From Skeletonema tropicum (Eukaryota; Bacillariophyta; Thalassiosirophyceae; Thalassiosirales; Thalassiosiraceae): a stretch of DNA of 64,000 nucleotides. Under the pieces are notes generated by a model. It had not been told where the DNA came from. It saw only the letters and a program-made list of their open reading frames with translations, and searched no databases. A program made the position numbers and the translations under genes. Below are positions 34,849 to 45,852 of the stretch, one piece after another. The stretch's first letter is position 1, and each line of letters starts with the position of its first letter. The DNA lies in the NCBI GenBank assembly GCA_037178625.1, contig CM074134.1:682001-746000 (forward strand), read 5' to 3'.

Positions 34849-35794
34849 ATGAACTCAACACTCGACGCAACGAACAAGCGGAGATCTCGCCCTCGTGCTT
34901 TGGTGGCTGCAGCTGCAGCTATGGCCCTTGGAGGAGCAGGCAGCATGACTTCCGTATCGGCCTACTTCTCCACATCTGTTGTCACCAGACCCTTCTCGTC
35001 AGTGACACGAACGCAGTATCAATCCAAACTCTTCATGAGCAGCACAAATGATGACGTCGGCAACGATGAGAAGAAGCTAACCATCGAAACAGTCATAGAT
35101 GACAATATGGACACCCTGTTAAACCCTTCTTCGACCAATAGGCCTGTGCTTGTCGAGTAAGTCACTTATTGTATTGATCGTTTTATCACTTTGCTCAAAT
35201 ACTCACAATACAACTCGCTCCAGCGCTTTCGCACCGTGGTGCGGTCCGTGCAAGTTACTTGACAAGGTCTTACGCAAAGCACAGCCACGATACCTTGGTA
35301 AAGTTGACTTTGTGCGATGGAACGTGAATGACAAGGAAAATACTGTGGAGCTGAAGAAGACATTCTTGGCGAGTGGGAATACAATTAGCAAGCTGCCCAG
35401 TCTAATCTTGTTCAGGGAAGGGCAGCCCATCGCAGTTAGGCCTGGATTTGCAAACGAATTCCAGCTTGACTTTTGGCTCGAGGAGAGTTTGCCTGATGTT
35501 TTGGAGCGGACGTTTGATGAGAATGGAGTCAAAATGGTGGCCATGCCAAAGATAGAGGAAGACTTGACTGCTGTTTTGCCTGAACGCAAAATGTTGGCAG
35601 CGTCAAAAATACCCAAGGAAGAGATGCTGGATGATGAAGAGTCACCGGTATCTTCCTCAAGTGATCAAGATCGCATCGAATGCGATGATGAGGAGGCGTG
35701 CTTTGAATTTCTCGAAAAGATGGTGTGGGAAAATAGAACTGTTGTTCCAGCTTTCCAGGGTATCTCTGCACGCCGCATGAAAGTAGGAATATGA
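34849..35794 (+). CDS. Plastid-targeted thioredoxin-like protein, two exons
   Basis: Exons 34849-35156 and 35224-35794 encode 292 residues. The N-terminus has a basic stretch, a hydrophobic core (ALVAAAAAMALGGAGS) and VSAYFSTS, a diatom signal/transit junction with an aromatic residue after the cleavage site. A thioredoxin fold follows with active site WCGPC at residues 108-112, then the cis-Pro in ISKLPSLILFREGQ. Both redox cysteines are present, so it is probably an active disulfide reductase in the plastid. The C-terminal 100 residues are an acidic extension not found in ordinary thioredoxins, with a DDEEACFEFLEKMVWENRTV segment. It is convergent with the gene at 36069. Confidence 0.87.
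35157..35223 (+). other. Intron of the thioredoxin-like gene
   Basis: The donor is GTAAGT after CTTGTCGA and the acceptor is CTCGCTCCAG. The join gives VLVDAFAPWCGPCK, the core of the thioredoxin fold. At 67 bases it is among the shortest introns here. Confidence 0.9.
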
Positions 35795-36068
35795 TTGCGC
35801 AGCGTTAACCAAGGCAGTAAACGAGTCTCACTATCGACCTAAGGACTTGCTTCAAGAAGGCAGCATGCAAGCTACAACAAGACGTTTATTGTCCTCCACT
35901 CAAGTTAGTACAAGGATCGGCAACTTCATGACTCACGATCTTCACTCACACATGCACACAAGGTCTATCGATAGAGAAAAGCTGAGAAGACATTTGCATC
36001 CATTGCACAATAATTAACCAGTTTTATTATTTCTTTATCCTACGCTTCACACCTAAACATACTTATAC

Positions 36069-37301
36069 TCAAGCTCTTATCTTGCTCGCCTGGATCCAGA
36101 GTTTCTTACTTGATTTCAGTTGCACCCTAGCAGTATCACTTTTTCTCATCGCACGATCTACAGACTCTTGTATTGATTGGATAGTGCTGGCTTGGATAGT
36201 GCTGGCATCTGACTGTTGATGATTTTGTGGGAAAACAATTTTTGTGCCATTTGCAACTTTTACTACCATTGGAGGTTTTCCTATTGGAGGGCTACCTCTT
36301 GGCGACTTCACACTACTTTGGCTTCGAGCGCGTGGTGGTGTGTACTCGGACGGATCTCTCTGATCTTGCTGTTGTTGCTGATGGTAAACGCTGTTTTGCA
36401 TCATGCTCATACTGTCTCCTTGCATTCCTTCATTAATTATAGGCATCGGCGCACTCATCTTCTCCTGAGTTGATGGCGTGAACATATTATTTAGTTGCTG
36501 ATGATTCATCATTCCATTCACCCCATTTTGGACAAGTCCGTTGCTCATCGGTTGCATTTGGTATTGCTGTTGTGTTTGCATTGCCACCATGTGATTGGTC
36601 ATGGCTGCTTGATGCTGCTCTATTTGCAGTTGCAACATGCGACGTGACTCAGCCAACTGCTCATCTTCTAGAGGAGCGGATGGTACGGAAACATCTCTTG
36701 CTTGAGTTTGATGACGAGCACGATCATGCACCAAAGCTTTTAGTTGATGGTGCAACTCTGAAGCTCTACCGGACGTGTCTCTCATGTATTGTCTCGCCCT
36801 TTCAAAGCTCCCATTACTGTCAAAGCTGCCACGACTCTCTTCAGGTGATTGCACAGGATAAGAAGTTTTCACTTGATGTTCCTTATAATATTTCGGAAAG
36901 AGAACTTCAAGCACTTCATTGAATGAACGGCGGATACAGCCAGGCTTTGAATGCCTCTCATCTTCTTCAATAAAGTGAACGTTACGTTGGTAGTGAGACC
37001 TAGGAAAAGCCTCCATGGTTTGGTACTCTGTGCCAACATGAAAAAGCATCTCATCCTTTGCCTGGGCTTGCATATTTCGATGATGACTTGTGTATCTTCC
37101 TGGTGGCTGAGGACCGTAGAGAAATTCGTCGTGGTTATCCAAGTCGTATCTAGGACCGCCGCCAGTTTCATTTCGATTGTATTGCAGAGTTTGGCCGTAA
37201 GATCGTGGGAATGCATTCTTTTGGAACGATTTCGGAGGAGATGATCTCACCATGTTTGGATATGGATCGTGATTGGGACTGTGCGAGATGTAAGCTGCCA
37301 T
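36069..37301 (-). CDS. Gln/Ser-rich protein of unknown function
   Basis: A single open frame of 410 codons starting MAAYISHSPNHDPYPN. The middle (about residues 215-315) is rich in Gln, Met and Asn (HQAAMTNHMVAMQTQQQYQMQ), suggesting a disordered, possibly regulatory protein. Residues 90-150 are the most structured-looking part (HVGTEYQTMEAFPRSHYQRNVHFIEEDERHS). Toward the C-terminus KSPRGSPPIGKPPMVVKVANGTKIVFP is followed by a basic end. No signal peptide or membrane segment is visible. I do not recognise a family. The absence of stops over 1.2 kb in a Gln-biased frame supports a real gene. Confidence 0.65.
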   Translation of the reverse strand: MAAYISHSPNHDPYPNMVRSSPPKSFQKNAFPRSYGQTLQYNRNETGGGPRYDLDNHDEFLYGPQPPGRYTSHHRNMQAQAKDEMLFHVGTEYQTMEAFPRSHYQRNVHFIEEDERHSKPGCIRRSFNEVLEVLFPKYYKEHQVKTSYPVQSPEESRGSFDSNGSFERARQYMRDTSGRASELHHQLKALVHDRARHQTQARDVSVPSAPLEDEQLAESRRMLQLQIEQHQAAMTNHMVAMQTQQQYQMQPMSNGLVQNGVNGMMNHQQLNNMFTPSTQEKMSAPMPIINEGMQGDSMSMMQNSVYHQQQQQDQRDPSEYTPPRARSQSSVKSPRGSPPIGKPPMVVKVANGTKIVFPQNHQQSDASTIQASTIQSIQESVDRAMRKSDTARVQLKSSKKLWIQASKIRA

Positions 37302-37753
37302 CAGAGGCGACGAGTGTTAAGTTTGCGGTTTCCAGGCTACTATTGAATTGAATAGAATGGCGAAGATGTGTTATTTGTCTAACATTAATTTATGCTTCGT
37401 GCACTACTCGCAATAAGTAGCATTTGTTTGTCGAACTTTTTCACCGATGTCGATGTGAAGGTGACGATAACGTTTGGAGCAAGTTTGATAAAGTGTGATA
37501 TTAATTCCTTCGTAGTTTCCTCTGTACCTAGGAGAAAAGTAACAAAGAAGAGAAAAGATGCCACCACATCATATTTCAATATTCAAAGACCAAGCTCTCT
37601 CTAGAGAGGCTCTAGAGGTAAGGCTTCTTGCTTTCAACTCCTTCAGGGTCGGCAGCCCAGTCTGATTATATACTTACGAGCTACGAGTTGGTATTCTGAA
37701 GTGCAGCAAATTTAAAATGCGTTTCGTTGAATAATTTTCTTAAGTTATTACTA
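37302..37753. other. Intergenic spacer, no gene recognised
   Basis: 452 bases between two minus-strand genes. It should hold the promoter of the Gln-rich gene and the 3' end of the Yju2/CCDC130 gene. No motif stands out. Confidence 0.4.
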
Positions 37754-38914
37754 TTAATCGCCGCTGCTGTCACCGTCAGAGCCATACGCAGCCAACGCAC
37801 CCAATGCACTGACACAGGAGTCATTACTTGCTGGAATCTTTGTCTTTGGTTTCGGTTTCACTGCTGCAGTTGTTTCCTTCTTTCTTATCAGCTGAGGTTT
37901 GCCTACGAGTTTCGTTGCATCTAATCTTTTCTTTTGAGTGTATTGCCCTCTTTCATGCCTCCTTTTTACATCGAGTCGCTTCGTTCCTTTCAAAGAACCA
38001 AAAATACCCGACCCCCTCAAAGCATTGAAGTTGTCTCTTTCTGATTGACGCGCTTGCTTATTGTGTGTGTCTTGCGTCAACCTTTTTGCAGTAAATACAT
38101 CATCATCTGTCTCCTCTGTCATTTCAATCCCTCTTCCCAAGCCAACACTAGCTGCATCCTTTAGTCGCCTTTTCTTAGCATTTCTACACCTGCGGAAGTT
38201 TGATCTCAAAGCTGCATTTGCATCGGCATCGGTTTCAAATTTTGCATTTAGCTGAAGCAGAGAGCTCATTTTTTCATGCTCCGTGATAGTTTTACGATGT
38301 GTTGCTGCATTCCTCTCCAGAAGATGGAGTGATTCAGGACTACCCTTGGAAGGAGCATCTATTTTGCCGTCCCTAAATTCAAAAATGCCTCGGCCAAAAT
38401 CTGTATCAATCACCCCTTGTGTCCCAGCCTCTTTACTATCGAATTCTTCTATTTTCTTTCGGATGCCTTCGACGTAGTCAAAAGTTTTTTCTTTGGGGTT
38501 GGTACGGATGCGGAATTCACTGCAGGTGAGATTAAGAAAAAATGAGATGAGGAACACGTGATTACAACAAAACTAATGAGTGTATGAGTATTTTGAACAT
38601 AATCACTAATCACGTACGTACCAGCCTGCACAACTTCTGCATTTTGTTGTAAATTCATATATCTTGGAAGAAAAGTAATTATCGATGTGGACCTTGTGGG
38701 CATTAAACCTGGTTCCCTTGCCTACGATAGCACTACAGTGTGTACAGAACCCATCAAATGGAAGTTCGAATCGGACGACTGATCTTTGCAAATATTGATT
38801 GTGTCCTTTCGATCCGTTGAATTGGCTAATTGATTTCTTCTTGTAAGATCCTGACGTATAATACTCATCTGGAATGTGATATCCATCCGCTTGCGTCGCT
38901 GCTAGTGAACTCAT
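37754..38914 (-). CDS. CCDC130: Yju2/CCDC130 (CWC16 family) splicing factor, two exons
   Basis: CWC16-family protein of the catalytic spliceosome. Exons 38914-38622 and 38519-37754 encode 352 residues. The conserved N-terminal part has RSVVRFELPFDGFCTHC, GKGTRFNAHK and KIYEFTTKCRSCAGCEFRIRTNPKEKTFDYVEG. The two CxxC pairs (57/60 and 92/95) form the family's zinc site. The C-terminal half is charged, with a basic nuclear-type stretch (RRCRNAKKRRLKD) and a lysine-rich tail. The start was set at 38914 because the open frame upstream (to 39061) reads as hydrophobic non-conserved sequence. The variant CxxC spacing and N-terminus fit CCDC130 better than Yju2 itself, but this is not certain. Confidence 0.88.
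38520..38621 (-). other. Intron of the Yju2/CCDC130 gene
   Basis: On the minus strand the donor is GTACGT after GCAGGCTG and the acceptor is ATCTCACCTGCAG. The join completes the second zinc pair as CRSCAGCEFRIRTNP. The 102-base intron falls between highly conserved residues. Confidence 0.85.
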
Positions 38915-39145
38915 GGTAGCTGTATCAATAATTCCACGCGCTTCTAGTACGGAAGTGTAAATAAAGATGCAGTAAGATAATATTATCTCAAAATGTCTAT
39001 TTTTGATATGTGATCGGAAGAAAAACTGGCTGGAGCTGCTGATAAAAGCACAAATTGACAAACCATACCATATAGGATGATATGAGTGTCTCTATTATGT
39101 ATTGATGGAATTTTGTAACTGCTGTGTAGGAGGGGTCTATGTCTG

Positions 39146-39382
39146 TCAAATGCCATGGGCCATGCGCATATTATCGGCTGTATGTATGGGAGCGACTAGT
39201 ATATACAAATTCCCATTGTTACGCTGACAAGTAAGTGCCATATTTGACTCGACTAAACTCAAATCCATTCCCACGATGGCCAAAAGTGCAGCTAATACAA
39301 AGGCTGATATCCACACAACAAAATGTGCATGAGCCGCTTCTAGTGGCCCATTATAGTCGGCGGTGATACTAGACAAGATCAT
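39146..39382 (-). other. Open frame at the satellite border with a membrane segment
   Basis: This 78-codon frame starts in the first satellite unit (MILSSITADYNGPLEAAHAH, the same start as the unit frames). It leaves the repeat at codon 21 and enters unique sequence encoding FVVWISAFVLAALLAIVGMD, a likely membrane helix. It could be a remnant of the sequence from which the satellite arose, or a chance junction. No homologue is recognised. Confidence 0.3.
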
Positions 39383-42300
39383 TTGTACTGCTCAGACGAC
39401 TAGCGTCAGAACAGGGATTTTACAACCTCGTAGCTCATGTGAGAGGTCTAGTGTGGGCTGGCCAGCAGCACCCCATGGTAATGGTACCACATCGTATCTT
39501 TCGTCGTCGATAGAGGCATGAGCCGCTTCTAGTGGTCCATGATAGTCGGCGGCGATACTAGACAAGCTCATTTGTACTGCTCAGACGACTAGCGTCAGTA
39601 GAAGCGATGCTACAACCTCGAAGCTGATGTGAGAGGTCCAGTGTGGGCTGGCCAGCAGCAACCCATGGTAATGGTACCACATCGTATCATTCGTCGACGA
39701 TAGAGGCATGAGCCGCTTCTAGTGGCCCATTATAGTTGGCGGTGATACTAAAAAAGCTCATTTGAACTGCTCAGATGACTAGCGTCAGTAGAAGTGATTC
39801 TACAACCTCGTAGCTGATGTGAGAGGTCCAGTGTGGGCTGGCCAGCAGGACCCCATGGTCATTTGGTACCTTTCGTCCTCAGAATGGGCATGAGCCGCTT
39901 CTAGTGGCCATTATAGTCGGCGGTGATACTAGACAAGCTCATTTGTACTGCTCAGACGACTATTGTAGCGTCCGTAAAAGCGATGCGACAACCTCGTAGC
40001 TGATGTGAGAGGTCCAGTGTGGGCTGGCCAGCAGCACCCCATGGTAATGGTACCACATCGTATCTATCGTCGTCGGAATGGGCATGAGCCGCTTCTAGTG
40101 GCCCATTAACGTCGGCGGCGATACTAGACAAGCTCATTTGTACTGCTCAGACGACTAACGGCCGTAGTAACGATGATACATAAAATCTCGTAGCTGATGT
40201 GAGAGGTCCAGTGTGGGCTGGCCAGCAGCACCCCATGGTCATTTGGTACCTTTCGTCGTCGGAATGGGCATGAGCCGCTTCTAGTGGCCCCAATATAGTC
40301 GGCGATGAGACTAGACAAGCTCATTTGTACTGCTCAGACGACTATTGTAGCGTCCGTAAAAGCGATGCTACAACCTCGTAGCTCATGTGAGAGGTCCAGT
40401 GTGTGCTGGTCAGCAGCACCCCATGGAAATGGTACCACATCGTATCTATCGTCGTCGGAATGGGCATGAGCCGCTTCTAGTGGCCCATTATAGTCGGCGG
40501 TGATACTAGACAATCTCATTTGTACTGCTCAGACGACTAGCGTCAGTAGCTTATGTAAGAGGTCCAGTGTGGGCTGGCCAGCAGGACCCCATGGTCATGG
40601 TAATGGTACCAAATCGTATCTTTCGTCGTCGGAATGGGCATGAGCCGCTTCTAGTGGCCCCATTATAGTCGGCGGCGATACTAGACAAGCTCATTTGTAC
40701 TGCTCAAACGTCTGTTGTAGCGTTCGTAAAAGCGATTCTACAACCTGTTAGCTATGTGAGAGGTCCAGTGTGGGCTGGCCAGCAGCACCCCATGGTAATG
40801 GTACCACATCGTATCTTTCGTCGTCGGTATGGGCATGAGACGCTTCTAAAGGCCCATTATAGACGGCGGCGATACTAGACAAGCTCATTTGTACTGCTCA
40901 GACGACTAGCGTCAATAAAAGCGACTCTACAACTCGAAACTAATGTGAGAGGTCCAGTGTGGGCTAACCAGCAGCACCCCAAGGTAATGGTACCACATCG
41001 TATCTATCGTCGTCGGAATGGGCATGAGCCGCTTCTAGTGGTCCATGATAGTTGGCGGTGATACTAGATAAGCTCATTTGTACTGCTCAGACGACTTTTG
41101 TAGCGTACGTAGAAGCGATGCTACAACCTCGTAGCTCATGTGAGAGGTCCAGTGTGTGCTGGCCAGCAGCACCCCATGGTAATGGTACCAAATCGTATCT
41201 ATCGTCGTCGGTACGTGCATGAGCCGCTTCTAGTGCCCATTATAGTCGGCGGCGATGCTAAACAAGCTCATTTGTACTACTCAGACGACTAGCGTCAGTA
41301 GAAGTGATTCTACAACCTCGTAGCTGATGTGAGAGGTCTAGTGTGGGCTGGCCAGCAGCACCCCATGGTCATTTGGTACCACATCGTATCTATCGTCGTC
41401 GGAATGGGCATGAGCCGCTTCTAGTGGTCCCATTATAGTCGGCGGCGATACTAGACAAGCTCATTTGTACTGCTCAGACGACTAGCGTCAGTAGAAGTGA
41501 TTTTACAACCTCGTAGCTCATGTGAGAGGTCCAGTGTGGGCTGGCCAGCAGCACCCCAAGGTAATGGTACCACATCGTATCTATCGTCATCGGTATGGGT
41601 ATGAGCCGCTTCTAGTGGCCCATTATAGTCGGCGGCGATACTAGACAAGCTCATTTGTACTGCTCAGACGATTGTACTGCTCAGACGACTTTTGTAGCGT
41701 ACGTAGAAGTGATTTTAGAACCTCGTAGCTCATGTGAGAGGTCCAGTGTGGGCTGGCCAGCAGCACCCCATGGTAATGGTACCACATCGTATCTATCGTC
41801 GTCGGAATGGGCATGAGCCGCTTCTAGTGGTCTATGATAGTTGGCGGTGATACTAGACAAGCTCATTTGTACTGCTCAGACGACTAGCGTCAGTAGAAGG
41901 GATGCTACAACCTCGAAACCGATGTGAGAGGTCCAGTGTGGGCTGGCCAGCAGCACCCCATGGTAATGATACCACATCGTATCTATCGTCGTCGGAATGG
42001 GCATGAGCCGCTTCTAGTGGTCCATTATAGTCGGCGGCGATACTAGACCAGCTCATTTGTACTGCTCAGACGACTAGCGGCAGTAGAAGTGATTTTACAA
42101 CCTCGTAGCTGATGTGAGAGGTCCCGTGTGGGCTTGCCTGCAGCACCCCATGGTACTGGTACCACATCGTATCTATCGTTGTCGGAATGGGTATGAGCCG
42201 CTTCTAGTGGCCCATTATAGTCGGCGGCGATACTAGACAAGCTCATTTGTACTGCTCAGACGACTAGCGTCAGTAGAAGTGATTTTACAACCTCGTAGCT

Positions 42301-44120
42301 GATGTGAGAGGTCCAGTGTGGGCTGGCCAGCAGCACCCCATGGTAATGGTACCACATCGTATCTATCGTCGTCGGAATGGGCATGAGCCGCTTCTAGTGG
42401 TCCATGATAGTTGGCGGTGAGACTAGACAAGCTCATTTGTACTGCTCAGACGACTAGCGTCAGTAGAAGCGATGCTACAACCTCGAAACCGATGTGAGAG
42501 GTCTAGTGTGGGCTGGCCAGCAGCACCCCATGATAATGGTACCACATCGTATCTTTCGTCGTCGGAATGGGCATGAGCCGCTTCTAGTGGCCCATTATAG
42601 TCGGCGGCGATACTAGACAAGCTCATTTGTACTGCTCAGACGACTAGCGTCCGTAGAAGCGATGCTACAAACTCGTAGCTATGTGAGAGGTCCAGTGTGG
42701 GCTAGCCAGCAGCACCCCATGGTAAGGGTACCACATCGTATCTTTCGTCGTCGGAATGAGCATGAGCCGCTTCTAGTGGCCCATTATAGTCGGCGGCGAT
42801 ACTAGACAAGCTCATTTGTACTGCTCAGACGACTAGCGTCAGTAGAAGTGATTTTACAACCTCGTAGCTCATGTGAGAGGTCCAGTGTGGGCTGGCCAGC
42901 AGCACCCCATGGTAATGGTACCACATCGTATCTATCGTCGTCGGAATGGGCATGAGCCGCTTCTAGTGGTCTATGATAGTTGGCGGTGATACTAGACAAG
43001 CTCATTTGTACTGCTCAGACGACTAGCGTCAGTAGAAGCGATGCTACAACCTCGAAACCGATGTGAGAGGTCCAGTGTGGGCTGGCCAGCAGCACCCCAT
43101 GGTAATGGTACCACATCGTATCTATCGTCGTCGGAATGGGCATGAGCCGCTTCTAGTGGCCCATTATAGTCGGCGGCGATACTAGACAAGCTCATTTGTA
43201 CTACTCAGACGACTTGCGTCCGTAGAAGCGATGCTACAACCTCGAAACCGATGTGAGAGGTCCCGTGTGGGCTTGCCTGCAGCACCCCATGGTAATGGTA
43301 CCACATCGTATCTTTCGTTGTCGGAATGGGCATGAGCCGCTTCTAGTGGCCCATTATAGTCGGCGGCGATACTAGACAAGCTCATTTGTACTGCTCAGAC
43401 GACTAGCGTCAGTAGCTGATGTGAGAGGTCCAGTGTGGGCTAGGCCAGCAGCACCCCATTGTAATGGTAATGTTACCACATCGTATCTTTCGTCGTCGGA
43501 ATGAGCATGAGCCGCTTCTAGTGGTCCATTATAGTCGGCGATGATACTAGACTATCTCATTTATACTGCTCAGACGACTATTGTAGCGTCCGTAAAAGCG
43601 ATTCTACAACCTTGTAGCTATGTGAGTGGTCTAGTGTGGGCTTGCCAGCAGCACCCCATGGTAATGGTACCACATCGTATCTTTCGTCGTCGGTATGGGC
43701 TTAAGCCGCTTGTAGTGGCCCATTATAGTCGGCGGCGATACTAGACAAGCTCATTTGTACTGCTCAGACGACTAGCGTCCGTAGAAGCGATGCTACAACC
43801 TCGAAGCTGATGTGAGAGGTCCAGTGTGGGCTAGCCAGCAGCACCCCATGGTAATGGTACCACATCGTATCTATCGTCGTCGGAATGGGCATGAGCCGCT
43901 TCTAGTGGTCCATTATAGTTGGCGTTGATACTAGACAAGCTCATTTGTACTGCTCAGACGACTAGCGTCAGTAGAAGTGATTTTACAACCTCGTAGCTGA
44001 TGTGTGAGGTCCAGTGTGTGCTGGCCAGCAGCACCCCATGGTAATGGTACCAAATCGCATCTATTGTCGTTGGTATGTACTAGAAGGGCTCATTTGTATT
44101 GCTCAGTCGTTGAGCGTTTT
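39330..44120. repeat. Satellite array of about 190-base units, roughly 25 copies
   Basis: The unit contains CTCATTTGTACTGCTCAGAC, GTGAGAGGTCCAGTGTGGGC, CACCCCATGGTAATGGTACC and GGGCATGAGCCGCTTCTAGT in this order. Spacing of landmark words is 190 bases in well-kept stretches (41866-43385), with shorter units near 40530 and 43400. Left units are more diverged than central ones. On the minus strand most units hold an open frame of 61 or 67 codons. Because 190 is one more than a multiple of three, successive frames are in different phases, so the array is not one long coding sequence. The unit length is close to a nucleosome repeat. The left border lies about 420 bases upstream of the Yju2/CCDC130 start codon. 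Confidence 0.95.
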
Positions 44121-44816
44121 GTGGGTCTGTAAATGACTCTTTTTTGTAATATCTTACTCATATTACCGTGTAAGTCTCAAATTTACAAGTGGTCAATGCT
44201 TAGTAATTGAGAGTTTAGTCGCTTAAGGAATAGTAGATTCCAGTTCCAATATGGGCTCAATTGTGTTGAATCTTATGTCGAGGAAGAGGAGGATTACCCT
44301 AGCTCAATTTGTTTGCGCCGGTCTTAATTAATGATTACATCAGGACTTATACATGTGAAATTCTTCGAAATCAGGAGAAAGTGTGCTTCCCAGGAGTGAT
44401 ATGTGTATATTGCACGGGGAGGATGACTCAAAACAAATAGTGTTATAGGAGTAGCTCTTAGCTCCATGCTCTAAATAGTTGCTTGGGTGGCGCGTGCAGA
44501 CTGGGACTTTTCTAGGCGAGGCACAGGCTCAGCTTGGACCTACATAATAATATGAGGTTGCTTGTTTGATCTGTACCTGTAAGTTTCTTTCTTGTTCTTG
44601 AGAGAGCTGGGATTCTCAATTGTTGAACCCGGTTTTCCCTTCGGTATCTTTGAACCGGAATCCGGAATCGCGACCAAAGATATCCATTCTAAGTGAGTGC
44701 AGCACTCCGCCTAATGATATATACGTTCACTCATTAATCATCCAGCCAGTTTTGTGCGTAAACTTCGGATTTATTTTCACTTTCAAAGAACGTAGGTATA
44801 CCTTCGACCCGACCAA
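44121..44816. other. Spacer after the satellite, no gene recognised
   Basis: About 700 bases of unique, AT-richer sequence between the array and the EF-hand gene. Open frames are short and overlapping. No repeat or motif was recognised. Confidence 0.4.
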
Positions 44817-45486
44817 ATGGAACAAGGCTGCAGTCAAGCAGAATACACATCTGCGGTGTCTTCTCCTTCTCGTCTATTGCGCAGGGAACCGCTTGACCTT
44901 CAACTGTCAAAAAATGATTTTATTGTTGTTCTCCTTCGCTTGCTAGGTCCTGCTAACATGTCAACTGTTGTAGTAAATGACATTTTTGAGCACATCAATG
45001 AAGACAAGGATGGATTAATTTATGCAGCTGAGCTATCAAACTTACTTCACTCTAAGGAGCACGGGAGGTTTCCTAATTTCATGACGAAGAAGCTAGTGCG
45101 TGCTTCCAACGTGGGCAGCTCAATGTTTCTTTGTGGAAGCAGCTTGTCGATGTTAAACAATGTGTGGAAGAGATCACACGAGCTTGAAGGATTCATGCTG
45201 TTTGTATCTTACATGATCACAATGCTTTTCTTGATTGGCTCGACTGTATTTGCTGTACCTTTCGTGCGCACCACCATCAAAATACTACAAGACGAAGGCG
45301 TCGGATTGTTGACAAGGCAACTGCTCTGGAAGAACATCTCTTCTATTGAACAGGTGAGTAGTTAGGATGTGAGGTCGTTTGCATCTGCACATGAGTAGCC
45401 AATTTTCACCACTGCCATTCTTTTAGATCATCAATCTATTTTGGTTGTCTGGAAGTCTAGTATATGTGCTTGCTACTCATAAGTAG
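44817..45486 (+). CDS. Small EF-hand membrane protein of unknown function
   Basis: Exons 44817-45353 and 45427-45486 give about 198 residues. One EF-hand loop is visible at NEDKDGLIYAAE, with Asn in the first ligand position and a Glu in the last. At least one clear membrane stretch follows (EGFMLFVSYMITMLFLIGSTVFAVPFV), then the C-terminal NLFWLSGSLVYVLATHK. A phrase of the form SGS-L-Y recurs here and in the next gene, so the two may be diverged tandem copies. The intron is well formed (GTGAGT...TTCTTTTAG). The 3' end is uncertain: an alternative donor GTATAT at 45460 could splice to an open stretch at 45679-45849 ending at TAA. Confidence 0.5.
45354..45426 (+). other. Intron of the EF-hand membrane protein gene
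   Basis: The donor is GTGAGT after GAACAG and the acceptor is CATTCTTTTAG. The join is in phase and continues the frame as EQIINLFWLSGS. Length is 73 bases. Confidence 0.65.
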
Positions 45487-45852
45487 CACACACCTCACTC
45501 TTTCAAACGCAACTACATCAGTACTTTGGGTGGTCGGCGGGATCAGTAATTTGTTTGGTTGATTGCTAGCAGTAAGTCCACAGCTGTCTTTGAAAAGTAT
45601 GGCATTCTCACCGGAACATTTGTTCTCATGCTCTTTCAAATTTCGCTGCATTTATGATAGTTTCCATCTCTTTACAAGATCACGTCTGTAAAGATCATCC
45701 GACAAGAAGAAACGCAGCAGAAAATACATGATTTAATTGAATCCAGGCGGATTGAAAGGCGATACACAACCAACTGTCCTGAGCCAAGCATTGACCTTCA
45801 TCATACATCAGTACAAATAAGAAGATCTATATCTGAGTCTTACGTGTAACCA

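Noticed and set aside
38915..39061. Extended N-terminus of the Yju2/CCDC130 protein
   Set aside because: The added residues are hydrophobic and not conserved; MSSLAATQADGYHIPDEYY starts the family-like region.
39330..44120. Regularly spaced repeats resembling a CRISPR array
   Set aside because: Units are about 190 bases with no short conserved repeat separated by unique spacers, there are no cas genes, and the context is eukaryotic nuclear.
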